Assembly: GCA_035284745.1 (NCBI GenBank)
Contig: JAYKIL010000012.1
Span: 62,001 to 126,000 of the forward strand
DNA: 64,000 nucleotides
DNA from: JAYKJB01 sp035284745 [NCBI: Candidatus Sericytochromatia bacterium]
GTDB taxonomy: Bacteria > Cyanobacteriota > Sericytochromatia > S15B-MN24
Direction: 5' to 3'
This document shows, in pieces, positions 8,501 to 16,493 of this stretch. The notes beneath the pieces are model-generated. The model saw only the letters and a program-made list of their open reading frames with translations, ran no database searches and was not told the DNA's origin. The stretch's first letter is position 1; each line of letters opens with the position of its first letter. The translations under genes and the position numbers were made by a program.

Positions 8501-9484
8501 ATGAGACTGCTGGCTATGAGTGCGAGACATCACAAATTTAGACGGCGCAGCGATTGGGAAGAGAGTGACCCTTCAATGGCGGTAGATAAGGAAAACAGTT
8601 TGGTCGCAGTCGGCACTCCTGCGTGCGAACCCGACGACATTGCCTCTGAGATGGCGCTGTTGCTCGAACTTCTTGAGCGCTCGCCAGGCTCGGTCAACCA
8701 CGCAGCGCTCGGGACGTTCAGCATCGTGGGTGAAACATTGGCCGCTGAATCTCCTCGCGACCGGTACAAGGTCGTCGGCCCGACCGTCACACGGGTTGCA
8801 GCGGTGGGTATTGCCACACTTCCTGCGGTGCTCGCGCCCATTCCTGCATTTGCCGGAACCCCCCACTCCCCTAATTTGATGCTCGCGATGGCGGCCCGTC
8901 CATCGGTGACGCCCGACCGAGACCTGCCCCCCGCGCTGGCCGCGACAGGCCCCCAGCTTTTCCCCTTCACGCGTCCGATGCAAACGACTCGCAACCGGGC
9001 CATTGTTCCGATCGCCGAGCCGACAGCCCTGACCTCGGACAACCAAAACTTTTCTCTCAATCCCCGACTGCGCTCGATCTTTAGAGAACAGCGAAAGGTG
9101 GCGGTCGCCACCAAGCGGCAAGCCTCCGGCACCATGTATCGTGTCCAGGCGGGCGACTCGCTGTATTCCATCGCACAACGTGAACTGGGAAGCGGGGCCC
9201 GCTGGCGGGAGATTTACCAGGCCAACCGGGACAAAATTGGCGCAGGCTATCTGTTGCACCCTGGGCAACGTTTGTTGATCAGAACATCGCCATCCGTGCA
9301 CGTTGCGACGGCCAGCAAGGGATACATGGTTTCAACCGGCGATAACCTGTATACGATCGCTCAAAAGAAGCTGGGTAATGCGGGCCGCTGGCGTGAGATT
9401 GTCGCGCTGAATAAGGCCCTACTAAGGGGAAAAACGACGATCTATCCAAACCAGTGGCTTATCCTCCCCTCCAGTCAAGTCTAG
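8501..9484 (+). CDS. Membrane-anchored protein with two C-terminal LysM domains
   Basis: 327 residues from ATG 8501 (ATG 8516 and 8576 are alternatives). Residues 1-94 are charged and probably cytoplasmic. A hydrophobic stretch at about 95-116 (VAAVGIATLPAVLAPIPAFAG) would act as a membrane anchor, or as a cleaved signal if the true start is further downstream. After a proline/threonine-rich linker, two LysM peptidoglycan-binding repeats follow at about 212-258 and 273-325; both carry GD(S/N)LY(S/T)IA and RWREI. Probably a wall-binding structural or anchoring protein; there is no catalytic domain. Divergent from nuoA, and followed after 24 bases by the PilZ gene, so the two may be co-transcribed. 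Confidence 0.8.
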   Translation: MRLLAMSARHHKFRRRSDWEESDPSMAVDKENSLVAVGTPACEPDDIASEMALLLELLERSPGSVNHAALGTFSIVGETLAAESPRDRYKVVGPTVTRVAAVGIATLPAVLAPIPAFAGTPHSPNLMLAMAARPSVTPDRDLPPALAATGPQLFPFTRPMQTTRNRAIVPIAEPTALTSDNQNFSLNPRLRSIFREQRKVAVATKRQASGTMYRVQAGDSLYSIAQRELGSGARWREIYQANRDKIGAGYLLHPGQRLLIRTSPSVHVATASKGYMVSTGDNLYTIAQKKLGNAGRWREIVALNKALLRGKTTIYPNQWLILPSSQV

Positions 9485-9508
9485 TGGAATAACACGGGCT
9501 CATACATC

Positions 9509-10261
9509 GTGGATGATCCAATTTTGGAAGAACTGACCGGGGAGACCGTGTCACTCTCGATGGAGGGGCAGACGACCCAAGCGATGGTCTCCTCCGTCAG
9601 GTCTGATCATCTCGTGGTGAGAGTTCCCCTGAGCTTGCCAGCCACTCAGTGTGAGGGCGTCATTGGAAAAATAGCCCTTCCCGACGGGCGAGAATTACGC
9701 TTCGATGTGGGGCGCCATGGCTCGTTCATTGAGATGGAGTTGAAGGTCCCGCTGACAGCAACCCAGCCGGTGGCGGAGGCGGCGCCGGCCATCGAACGTC
9801 GCAAGTTCTACAGGCTGGCCTGTGAATTGGACTTAGAGATCATCGAACCCATCAGTTATGGAAAGGCGGGCGGCAAAAAAGGGTTTGGTTCAGAAATCAT
9901 ACGCACCAGAGGACGGACCATTAACGTATCGGGGGGAGGATTACTGTGCAAACTAGACCAACCTCTGATGCCGGGCGTTTACGCTGTCAGACTACACCTC
10001 CCCGATGAGACCCTGAGCCTGTCGGCCAAAGTCATTCGTAAGCCTTTGGCCTCTCCAGTTTTCACCGCGATGGAATTTGCGGGCATCAACGAAATGGACC
10101 GTTCGAAGGTCATACGGTTAATCTTCAACCGCATGCGCCACGTGAAGGACACCGTCCAGAAGGATCGTCCCAAAACGAGTTCTTGGCGGCGGGAGGAGCC
10201 TTCGAGGCATCAAATCCGGCGGGAAAAATACTACGCCCCGCCCAAGACCCGGTATTGGTGA
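9509..10261 (+). CDS. PilZ domain protein (c-di-GMP receptor candidate)
   Basis: 250 residues from a GTG start 24 bases after the LysM gene. Residues 1-90 resemble the YcgR-type N-terminal beta-barrel domain. Residues 92-210 form a PilZ domain with both nucleotide-binding motifs: RRKFYR near 95-100 (RxxxR) and NVSGGG near 139-144 (D/NxSxxG). A basic tail of about 40 residues rich in K/R/P follows and might contact another protein or nucleic acid. It probably senses c-di-GMP and adjusts surface motility or export; the nearby surface proteins and MglA module fit that. A diguanylate cyclase is at 43698-45263 and a degenerate HD-GYP protein at 40473-41198. Confidence 0.88.
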   Translation: MDDPILEELTGETVSLSMEGQTTQAMVSSVRSDHLVVRVPLSLPATQCEGVIGKIALPDGRELRFDVGRHGSFIEMELKVPLTATQPVAEAAPAIERRKFYRLACELDLEIIEPISYGKAGGKKGFGSEIIRTRGRTINVSGGGLLCKLDQPLMPGVYAVRLHLPDETLSLSAKVIRKPLASPVFTAMEFAGINEMDRSKVIRLIFNRMRHVKDTVQKDRPKTSSWRREEPSRHQIRREKYYAPPKTRYW

Positions 10262-10376
10262 CGCGGCCCGGAAATTAATGGACAATAAGTCGCTGGTCGG
10301 CGCTTCACCGAGGCGCTCAAAGCCTGCCATTGGAAAATTATTCACAGACTTCGCCCCGCTTGAGCCATCTCAGCCT

Positions 10377-10394
10377 ATGCCCCCGCCGGGGCAT
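10377..10394. repeat. Perfect inverted repeat upstream of the SLH porin operon
   Basis: ATGCCCC-CGCC-GGGGCAT, seven paired bases and a four-base loop, in the 232-base spacer between the PilZ gene and the SLH porin. No T-run follows, so it is a weak terminator candidate. It could be an operator, or an RNA hairpin in the porin leader. Nothing else recognisable is in this spacer. Confidence 0.35.
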
Positions 10395-10493
10395 CAGAAC
10401 CACTTCGTATGTGGACTGCCCTTTTGGGGTATTTATTAGCGGTCAGGCAATTGGCTTGTGTTTTTTATGATCTCAGTGGTTGAGGAGGCCCCT

Positions 10494-12134
10494 TTGTCCG
10501 CTCCCCACTCGTTACGTTCACGGTCAGGCCCGTGGAACGTCGAGGCTTCGTTGAGCAGCAGCTTCGTCAAGCGTGGTTACAAAAAAGGCAGAAGCGTGCT
10601 TCTTGCCTGGACTTTTGTTTTGTGTTTGCAAGCCCCAGGATGGGCCGTGTCGGCTGCTGACCTCTATGATCTTCCCTCCGATCACTGGGCATTCCAAGCG
10701 ATACAACAACTGACCGAACGCTACGGAGTGATGCAGGGATTTCCAGACAACACATTCCGGGGCAATAAAACAGTGAGTCGCTATGAACTAGCGGCGGCGC
10801 TGACGCGGGTCATGCAGCGGATGCAAATGGCCTCGCAAACCACAAATGCTCCGTTGGCTCAGGCTGGCAATGTGACTCCAGCCAGGCCCCAAGACCCGAC
10901 TCAAGCGGATAAGGAACTGGTTGAGCGCCTTGGCACTGAATTCAGAAAAGAACTTCAAGACATCCAAGACCGACTTAAAAAGGGTGAGGATAACCTGAAA
11001 GGTCTCCAAGACAAGCTGACCAAAATGGTCACTATCAAGGGGCAGATTGACACCGTCCTGGGGGACGAAACGCTTGATATCGGTAAAGACCGAACCGCCC
11101 CGTTCATTGGCAGCAATTTATCGATGATGTTCAAGGGTCAAATTTCGGAACAAACCACCTATGATGCCTCACTGGCCGGTGCTCTGAAGGCAGCAGGGTC
11201 AGGGGATGTGCCGGCCATTATGGCAGGTGCCCTGGGCCGAACCCCGACCAACGACACCGTCTCCTTGCGAAGCGCCCGGGTCACGAGCAAAATAGGGGGT
11301 ACCACGATCAATGTGGGACGCTTCCCGTTATGGCTGGTCGGCCTCGGCGGATATTCTGACCAAGCCTTCCACCACTGGGACTTCGCAGTGGGCGCGGGGA
11401 TCATCAGCCCTGATGCCTCCACCCTGAGAGTAGGAAGTGACGTAGGTATCGCGGTTCAAGCCCCCGTCGGACCCGTTTCCGTAGCAGGAGCGCTGAATTC
11501 AAATATTCTCGTCGCCCAGGTCGAGGGAACCTGGGGAATTTTTGGTCTGAAGGCAGGTTTTGAAACGGACCACAAGGCCATCACGCAGGAATTCATGACG
11601 CCGGGACAACGGGTGAAGACCACCTATAACACCGTGGCATTGGTCGATGTTGGGGGCGAAGGGCCCGTCGGGGGAACGCTGCAGCTCAATGTCACCAATG
11701 ATGCCCTCACGCAATTTGGTGGTGGAATCCGGGGAACTTGGAATAACATCGACCTGAACGGCATTCTCACGTCGTCCTCCGACCCGGGACGAAGCGTCGA
11801 TGTCTTGAGTTACAGTGCCATCGCCTGTTTTCCAAAGTACTCATTATTTGGTGACCGCTTCACGATGCCTGTGACAAAATTTGCTCTTGTCGATAATTAC
11901 ACGTGGAATGCGCCCTTGCGATCTGACCGGCAGGAAACGACTGGCCCAGGCGGCCTCGCCTTGGGAAAGAATGCGGGTTTGAGTATCCAAGTCGTCCTCG
12001 ACAACCCTTTTATCCCGGGGCTTCTTTTGGAATACAATGCACAGGCCAAATTAATAGAAAATATCTTTATTCCTAATGCACAGGATCCAATCACGTCAGA
12101 ATCAGTGCTCATGAAATCAACCCTGAGGTTCTGA
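10494..12134 (+). CDS. SLH-domain outer-membrane porin (cyanobacterial OprB-like)
   Basis: About 546 residues. A signal peptide (basic KRGYKKGR, then a hydrophobic core ending WAVSA) precedes one SLH domain whose core reads DHWAFQAIQQLTERYGVMQGFPDN, with SRYELAAALTRVM after it. A predicted coiled coil (about residues 145-185, EFRKELQDIQDRLKKGEDNL) and a long beta-rich region to a C-terminal aromatic residue (STLRF) follow. This is the layout of cyanobacterial SLH porins, where the SLH domain grips peptidoglycan and the barrel sits in the outer membrane. ATG 10467 and GTG 10458 are alternatives; I chose TTG 10494 because GAGGAGG lies five bases upstream. The next gene's ATG overlaps its TGA. 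Confidence 0.85.
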   Translation: MSAPHSLRSRSGPWNVEASLSSSFVKRGYKKGRSVLLAWTFVLCLQAPGWAVSAADLYDLPSDHWAFQAIQQLTERYGVMQGFPDNTFRGNKTVSRYELAAALTRVMQRMQMASQTTNAPLAQAGNVTPARPQDPTQADKELVERLGTEFRKELQDIQDRLKKGEDNLKGLQDKLTKMVTIKGQIDTVLGDETLDIGKDRTAPFIGSNLSMMFKGQISEQTTYDASLAGALKAAGSGDVPAIMAGALGRTPTNDTVSLRSARVTSKIGGTTINVGRFPLWLVGLGGYSDQAFHHWDFAVGAGIISPDASTLRVGSDVGIAVQAPVGPVSVAGALNSNILVAQVEGTWGIFGLKAGFETDHKAITQEFMTPGQRVKTTYNTVALVDVGGEGPVGGTLQLNVTNDALTQFGGGIRGTWNNIDLNGILTSSSDPGRSVDVLSYSAIACFPKYSLFGDRFTMPVTKFALVDNYTWNAPLRSDRQETTGPGGLALGKNAGLSIQVVLDNPFIPGLLLEYNAQAKLIENIFIPNAQDPITSESVLMKSTLRF

Positions 12135-12799
12135 TGACGCGCCGTATGTCGCGTAGACATTGTGTCAAAATTTTTTTCCGATATCTTGCAGCTCCTATGA
12201 TGGCTGGTGCCATACTCCTGTTCTTAACGAGTGCGTGTTCTGGCGGTGCGTCCCCAGGGATTATCTCAGGCCTCATCACCTATGCTGGAAAGCCGGCCGC
12301 GGGCAAACGGGTTCAATTGATGGGTGGGGAGAGAATTTATCAATCAACGGGCCCCGAGGGTCGTTACACGTTTGAAGGTATCTCGCAGGGGCGATACCAA
12401 ATCATTTTTCGCAGTGAAGGTGATCAACCCAAAGCACTTCCCAATGAGATCGCGGAATGGCGCTCGCTGCCTTTTGACTTTTCGGCGGCGAGCGGCAAAG
12501 AGATACCTCCCATTGAAGTCGCCTATAATGGTCTGTTGTATCCGGATGAAGGCATGGCCCTCATCGTCAATGAGGAAGCATTGGTGCCCTTTCACTGGTC
12601 GACCCACCCCCGTGCCTTGAATTACAGGGTTCGCCTCGAAGCGGAGGCGGGCACTTTTCGTTGGAATGGCCCTTGGACCAGTGAACCCACCGCCATCTTC
12701 GGACAAGCGGTCAACACAGGGCGCTATCGCTGGCTGGTCGAAATTGACGGGGGTGAAACCGGAATGGGAGCCTCACGCCCACGCCAGGTCGATTTCTAA
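12134..12799 (+). CDS. Lipoprotein with a carboxypeptidase-regulatory-like (beta-sandwich) domain
   Basis: 221 residues. A long basic n-region and hydrophobic core end in a lipobox-like LTSAC, with the lipidated Cys near residue 35. Residues 43-95 have the pattern of a CarboxypepD_reg-like domain: ISGLITYAGKPAAGKRVQL, then GRYTFEGISQGRYQIIF. The last 90 residues carry an ALNYRVRLEAEAG...GRYRWLVEI pattern, suggesting a second beta-sandwich. Probably a periplasm- or surface-facing accessory of the preceding porin, to which it is coupled (overlap of one base at both ends of the gene). Function is inferred from context only. Confidence 0.75.
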   Translation: MTRRMSRRHCVKIFFRYLAAPMMAGAILLFLTSACSGGASPGIISGLITYAGKPAAGKRVQLMGGERIYQSTGPEGRYTFEGISQGRYQIIFRSEGDQPKALPNEIAEWRSLPFDFSAASGKEIPPIEVAYNGLLYPDEGMALIVNEEALVPFHWSTHPRALNYRVRLEAEAGTFRWNGPWTSEPTAIFGQAVNTGRYRWLVEIDGGETGMGASRPRQVDF

Positions 12800-13803
12800 T
12801 GACTTCCGAACCTCTGCCCATTCGGGAAACGCCAAGTCCTTCGGGGACCCCGCTTTCGCCGCGTGTAAAAAAAATACTCCCCAGTTGGGTTCACGAACAT
12901 CTGGGCGACACATCCTTTCGAAGTCTTTATGATCCTTTCGCGGGAGAAGGACAGGTTGCCAGGTACTTTAAAAGACTTGGTAAACAGGTATTTGCCGGAG
13001 ACTTGTTAGAGGGACATTATTGTTTCACGAGTGCCCTCATCGCGAATAACGACCTTAGGATCTCGGCAGAGCGCCTCGCAAGCTGGCAACAGGTCATTCG
13101 AGACCCGCAGGTGGCAACACGCTACGCCAGTTGGGCCCATCGTTACTTTACGCCCGAAGAGACTATCTGGCTGGGCATCTGGAATGCTCATTTGGCGGCC
13201 CCCGACCTCCACGCCCACGAACGGGCGCTGGGTGCAACGGCCGTTGCCTATACAATGCGCTATTGGCGCTCTTTTGCCCTCGGAACACCCTTCAAAAAAC
13301 CCTTGCCCCCTCTTGGGGTGTTTCAACACTACGTAGAAACCCTTAATGCGTGGGTATTCAATAATGGACTTGTGAACCAAGCCCTGTGGGGTGACGCCTA
13401 CCAACAGGCGCCACGTGTTGAAGCTGAACTTCTTTTCTGTTATCCTCCCACCCACTTAGGTTTTCACAATTGTTCAGATGGAATGGCCCTCTTTGAAGCT
13501 TGGGTGAAAGGAGATCCTGATCTGAGGCTCCCTGGGCAGATAGAAATGATCCCTGGACCACCAACCCTCGGAATGCCACTGGGCACGTCCAAATTTTATA
13601 AAGAAGCTTTGCGTCGGTTTATGGCGCGCTGCACCCACATACCCACCTGGGTCGTCGCTTTCCACGACCGGTATCCACTGAACGAAACGGAATTTGCCGA
13701 CCTCATCAGCGAGTTCAAAACCATCCTTAAGCGGCCATCGGTCGCAGTGTGGGATGACACCCTCGGCACCCCTCTGAGAGAAAATCTCATCATTGCTCGT
13801 TAA
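12799..13803 (+). CDS. D12-class DNA methyltransferase-like protein with a degenerate catalytic motif
   Basis: 334 residues, no signal peptide. It follows the layout of COG3392/D12-type adenine methyltransferases: a SAM-binding motif I at 44-52 (YDPFAGEGQ), then VFAGDLLEGHY (like V-x-A-N-D), a helical insert, GDAYQQ near 198, and the region that should hold D-P-P-Y at 211-221. That region instead reads LLFCYPPTHLG, so D-P-P-Y has become Y-P-P-T (codons 215-218, 13441-13452). A further block, WVVAFHDRYPLNETEF, resembles the conserved LLSYNxEGL segment. The gene is intact and coupled to the lipoprotein gene by TAATG. It may bind SAM without methylating DNA, or have a new role. Confidence 0.6.
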   Translation: MTSEPLPIRETPSPSGTPLSPRVKKILPSWVHEHLGDTSFRSLYDPFAGEGQVARYFKRLGKQVFAGDLLEGHYCFTSALIANNDLRISAERLASWQQVIRDPQVATRYASWAHRYFTPEETIWLGIWNAHLAAPDLHAHERALGATAVAYTMRYWRSFALGTPFKKPLPPLGVFQHYVETLNAWVFNNGLVNQALWGDAYQQAPRVEAELLFCYPPTHLGFHNCSDGMALFEAWVKGDPDLRLPGQIEMIPGPPTLGMPLGTSKFYKEALRRFMARCTHIPTWVVAFHDRYPLNETEFADLISEFKTILKRPSVAVWDDTLGTPLRENLIIAR

Positions 13804-13837
13804 TTCTGCGCTTTAGGAATTGAAACAAGGACTTCTC

Positions 13838-14725
13838 ATGATAAAAGAGGGCAGTTTACAAGACTTCAGCCTGCCGGACCTGCTTCAGATTTTGGCGTTG
13901 GGCGAGGCGACTGGCACCTTGTCTTTGCGCAGCGAAGGGCGGCTGGGGCAAGTCATCTTGTCCAGAGGCCAAGTAATCGCCGCGACAGCGGGGGAACGGT
14001 CGGGCGAAGATGCGGCTGCGGACCTTTTTTTGTGGACCACCGGAGTATTCGACTTTCTCGATGGATCGCCCGTGAGCGAAGAAGGCCTGGGCCTATCGCT
14101 TGAGTCAATTTCTCAAGAAGGCTTAAGGCGCTTAGAACGTCGGCGAGCCGTGCTTGAAGAACTCCCGACATACTTCTCATCCCGCACGTGGGTACACCCG
14201 ATGCAGATGTACCAAGCAACTCCCCCGGCGCTTCTGACCGCTCTCGGAAGCGGGAAAACCTTCACGGATCTTGCGCGCGTGGCCGCATTGAGTGAACTAG
14301 AATTGCTCGAGGAGTTGGCGCGCCTCTACCGGGAAGACCAGATTGGCTTTTCGTGCGCACCGGAAGAACTTTTGCGTCAACTCTTTACCACGATTGCTTG
14401 CGAACTTTTTAATCAATTTTCGTCGATCAGCGGGGTGAAGATGGTGGATGGACTTGAAAACAGACTGAATGAAGAGGCCCGAGCTGCTGCACTCAGCTTG
14501 CGTTGGCGCGGGGGAAAGGTCCAAGACAATCTGCCCCAAGCTTGGAACAAAGAACAGTTGCTGCTGGCTTACCGTCCTCAACTACTCATCCTGAATGATT
14601 TTATTGCGAAGGTGTACGGTCCCGCCTTCGTGCAGCGTATCGTACAACCGTTGTTAGAAGGGGCTCCAGCGCCTCAAATTGCGCTTTGGAACGAACTGAG
14701 CGCGACGCCGCACCCGCAATCTTGA
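13838..14725 (+). CDS. PATAN/DUF4388-domain protein upstream of Roadblock-MglA
   Basis: 295 residues. The N-terminal about 100 residues match the DUF4388 (PATAN) fold: GSLQDFSLPDLLQILALGEATGTLSLR followed by GQVILSRGQVIAATAG and a DLFLWTTGVFDF strand. The family is common in deltaproteobacteria and cyanobacteria near response regulators and small GTPases. The C-terminal 190 residues are helical, without a recognised domain. ATG 13838 has AAGGA eight bases upstream and was preferred over TTG 13820. The Roadblock gene follows 20 bases later, so this is probably an adaptor in that module. Confidence 0.75.
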   Translation: MIKEGSLQDFSLPDLLQILALGEATGTLSLRSEGRLGQVILSRGQVIAATAGERSGEDAAADLFLWTTGVFDFLDGSPVSEEGLGLSLESISQEGLRRLERRRAVLEELPTYFSSRTWVHPMQMYQATPPALLTALGSGKTFTDLARVAALSELELLEELARLYREDQIGFSCAPEELLRQLFTTIACELFNQFSSISGVKMVDGLENRLNEEARAAALSLRWRGGKVQDNLPQAWNKEQLLLAYRPQLLILNDFIAKVYGPAFVQRIVQPLLEGAPAPQIALWNELSATPHPQS

Positions 14726-14745
14726 AGGCGGCAGGGAATACTCTG

Positions 14746-15210
14746 ATGGCAAAACCCAGTGGCAACCTCGTCCTTACTGAAGCAGGCGTTCACGCCTTGA
14801 ATGCGTTGACGGGAAAACTTCAGCAGGAAATCCAGGCCCGAGCCGTTCTTCTGATTGAAAAGAGCGGGCAGATCATCACGGCGCAAGGACAAACCAGTAC
14901 GCTGGATACCCTGTCTTTGGCCGCCCTCATTAGCGGCTCTTTTGCATCGACGAAGGCCCTGGCCCGCCTGCTTGGGGAAAAGCACTTTAAAACGCTCTTT
15001 CAACAGGGAAAGAGTGAAAGCATTTTTGTCGTTCAACTCGAAACGACCGACACCCTTGCGGTGATTTTCGGCCCCCAAGCGACCATTGGGCTGGTGAAAT
15101 TCAAAACGATGCAAGCTTTAGACAATATCAATGCGCAGATACTGGCACTTTATACGAATAAAAAGCCCACGTTATCGAATTTAAGCCAGTCGATTGACAA
15201 TCTATTCTAA
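14746..15210 (+). CDS. Roadblock/LC7-domain protein (MglB-like)
   Basis: 154 residues from ATG 14746 (the frame is open from 14686, overlapping the previous gene; GGGAA precedes the chosen ATG). The sequence has the Roadblock pattern: a helix, then VLLIEKSGQIITAQG, an intervening LAALISGSFASTKALARLLGE helix, and SIFVVQLETTDTLAVIFG strands. In Myxococcus and Thermus, the Roadblock protein MglB is the GTPase-activating partner of MglA. An MglA lies 38 bases downstream, so this is the likely GAP or polarity partner. Confidence 0.85.
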   Translation: MAKPSGNLVLTEAGVHALNALTGKLQQEIQARAVLLIEKSGQIITAQGQTSTLDTLSLAALISGSFASTKALARLLGEKHFKTLFQQGKSESIFVVQLETTDTLAVIFGPQATIGLVKFKTMQALDNINAQILALYTNKKPTLSNLSQSIDNLF

Positions 15211-15248
15211 GCCCCTTAGCGATTGAAATTGAACCTCGGGAGACATGA

Positions 15249-15830
15249 ATGGCTCTGATTAATTACGCCACCCGCGAAGTGAATTGCAAAATAGTGTATT
15301 ACGGAACCGGTCTTGGGGGAAAAACGACGAACCTGGAATTTATCCACAAGCAAGTCCCACCTCACGTTCGCGGCGAAATGGTGAATCTGGCCACCCCAAC
15401 GGAAAGAACACTTTATTTCGACTTTCTATCCTTGGACCTCGGCAGCGTTCAGGGTTTCAAAACTCGTTTCGCTCTTTACACGGTCCCCGGTCAGGTCGAG
15501 TATAACGCCAGTCGCAAACTGATCCTGAATGGGGTGGATGGAATCGTTTTTGTGGCAGACTCACAGCAATCGCGCTGGAGCGACAACCTGGCATCCATGC
15601 AGAATATGGTCGACAATCTGGCCGAATATGGATTGAACCCCGACGACGTTCCGTGGGTTCTGCAGTTAAATAAGCGTGACCTGCCTGACATTTCCTCCCT
15701 TGATGAACTGAAGCACGCGCTAAACCCCAAAGGAATTCCGACATTTCCCGCCATTGCACACCAAGGACACGGCGTATTTGACACTCTCAAAGCAGTCAGT
15801 CGTGCTGTTCTGGCTCGCTTATCCGGATGA
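15249..15830 (+). CDS. mglA: MglA-family small Ras-like GTPase
   Basis: 193 residues, full family length. It opens with the typical [19 protein letters not shown]. Motifs: P-loop GTGLGGKTT at 20-28, switch I around [24 protein letters not shown] in place of the Ras DTAGQ (a hallmark of MglA), a [19 protein letters not shown] block, NKRDLP base-recognition motif, and the final [12 protein letters not shown]. MglA sets cell polarity and drives gliding or type IV pilus-based movement. Upstream genes encode a Roadblock protein (likely MglB-like GAP) and a PATAN protein. Confidence 0.95.
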   Translation: MALINYATREVNCKIVYYGTGLGGKTTNLEFIHKQVPPHVRGEMVNLATPTERTLYFDFLSLDLGSVQGFKTRFALYTVPGQVEYNASRKLILNGVDGIVFVADSQQSRWSDNLASMQNMVDNLAEYGLNPDDVPWVLQLNKRDLPDISSLDELKHALNPKGIPTFPAIAHQGHGVFDTLKAVSRAVLARLSG

Positions 15831-15895
15831 GAATCTCAGAAAACCTCTCTCTATTAAGGTTTCAATAACCTTACTGGATCTATCATGCTAACCCG

Positions 15896-15904
15896 TGGTA
15901 GAAT
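15896..15904 (+). promoter_or_regulatory. Candidate extended -10 promoter for rplS
   Basis: TGGTAGAAT (TGn plus TAGAAT) about 107 bases before rplS; no good -35 box at 16-18 bases. The leader downstream holds a small GC hairpin (CGCCG-TCAG-CGGCG, near 15967-15980), which might be a site for ribosomal-protein feedback. Both are pattern matches only. Confidence 0.35.
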
Positions 15905-16010
15905 AGAACCCCTCGGCGTGCTCCATCTTGGGCCAACGTAGAAATACCTGCCCGCCCCTGTATAGCCACCGCCGTCAGCGGCGCCGTTATTCTCAAGGAG
16001 TTTTCTTTCC

Positions 16011-16388
16011 ATGTCCAAAATCAACGCTGGCGAGATTCTGAAATCCGTCGCCGAACCTCATCTCAAATCAAATGTGCCGGACATTGCCCCTGGCGACACT
16101 GTCAAGGTTTTTGCGAAAATCCGCGAGGGTGGCAAAGAACGCCTACAGGCGTATGAAGGCACGGTCATTAAGCTGCAAGGGGCCGGAATTAGCCGGGCCG
16201 TTGTGGTTCGTCGAATCTTTCAAGGCGTCGGTGTAGAGCGGACATTCCCGCTGCACTCCCCTCGGGTAGACCGCATTGAAGTCCTGCGGAAGGGCGATGT
16301 ACGTCGCGCACGCTTGTACTATCTGCGCGGCCTGCAAGGGAAAGCCACTCGCATCAAGGAAAAAGCATCTTCTCGCCCTGCGAAGTAA
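16011..16388 (+). CDS. rplS: 50S ribosomal protein L19
   Basis: 125 residues, a standard L19: [27 protein letters not shown], then [46 protein letters not shown]19 sits at the 30S-50S interface. AAGGAG lies eight bases before the ATG. In many genomes rplS follows trmD, but here it is on its own and followed by a terminator. Confidence 0.98.
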   Translation: MSKINAGEILKSVAEPHLKSNVPDIAPGDTVKVFAKIREGGKERLQAYEGTVIKLQGAGISRAVVVRRIFQGVGVERTFPLHSPRVDRIEVLRKGDVRRARLYYLRGLQGKATRIKEKASSRPAK

Positions 16389-16402
16389 TTTTTCTATTGT
16401 GA

Positions 16403-16430
16403 CCCCGAGTCGCCAGCGACTCGGGGTTTC
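16403..16430 (+). terminator. Rho-independent terminator after rplS
   Basis: Perfect 10-base stem CCCCGAGTCG/CGACTCGGGG with a CCAG loop (16403-16426), followed by TTTC. It lies 15 bases after the rplS stop. Confidence 0.85.
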
Positions 16431-16493
16431 TGCTGAGTGCATCCAGCTGCACAAACAATTAAAATATTCGTAACAAATTAAAGGAATGGCTGG

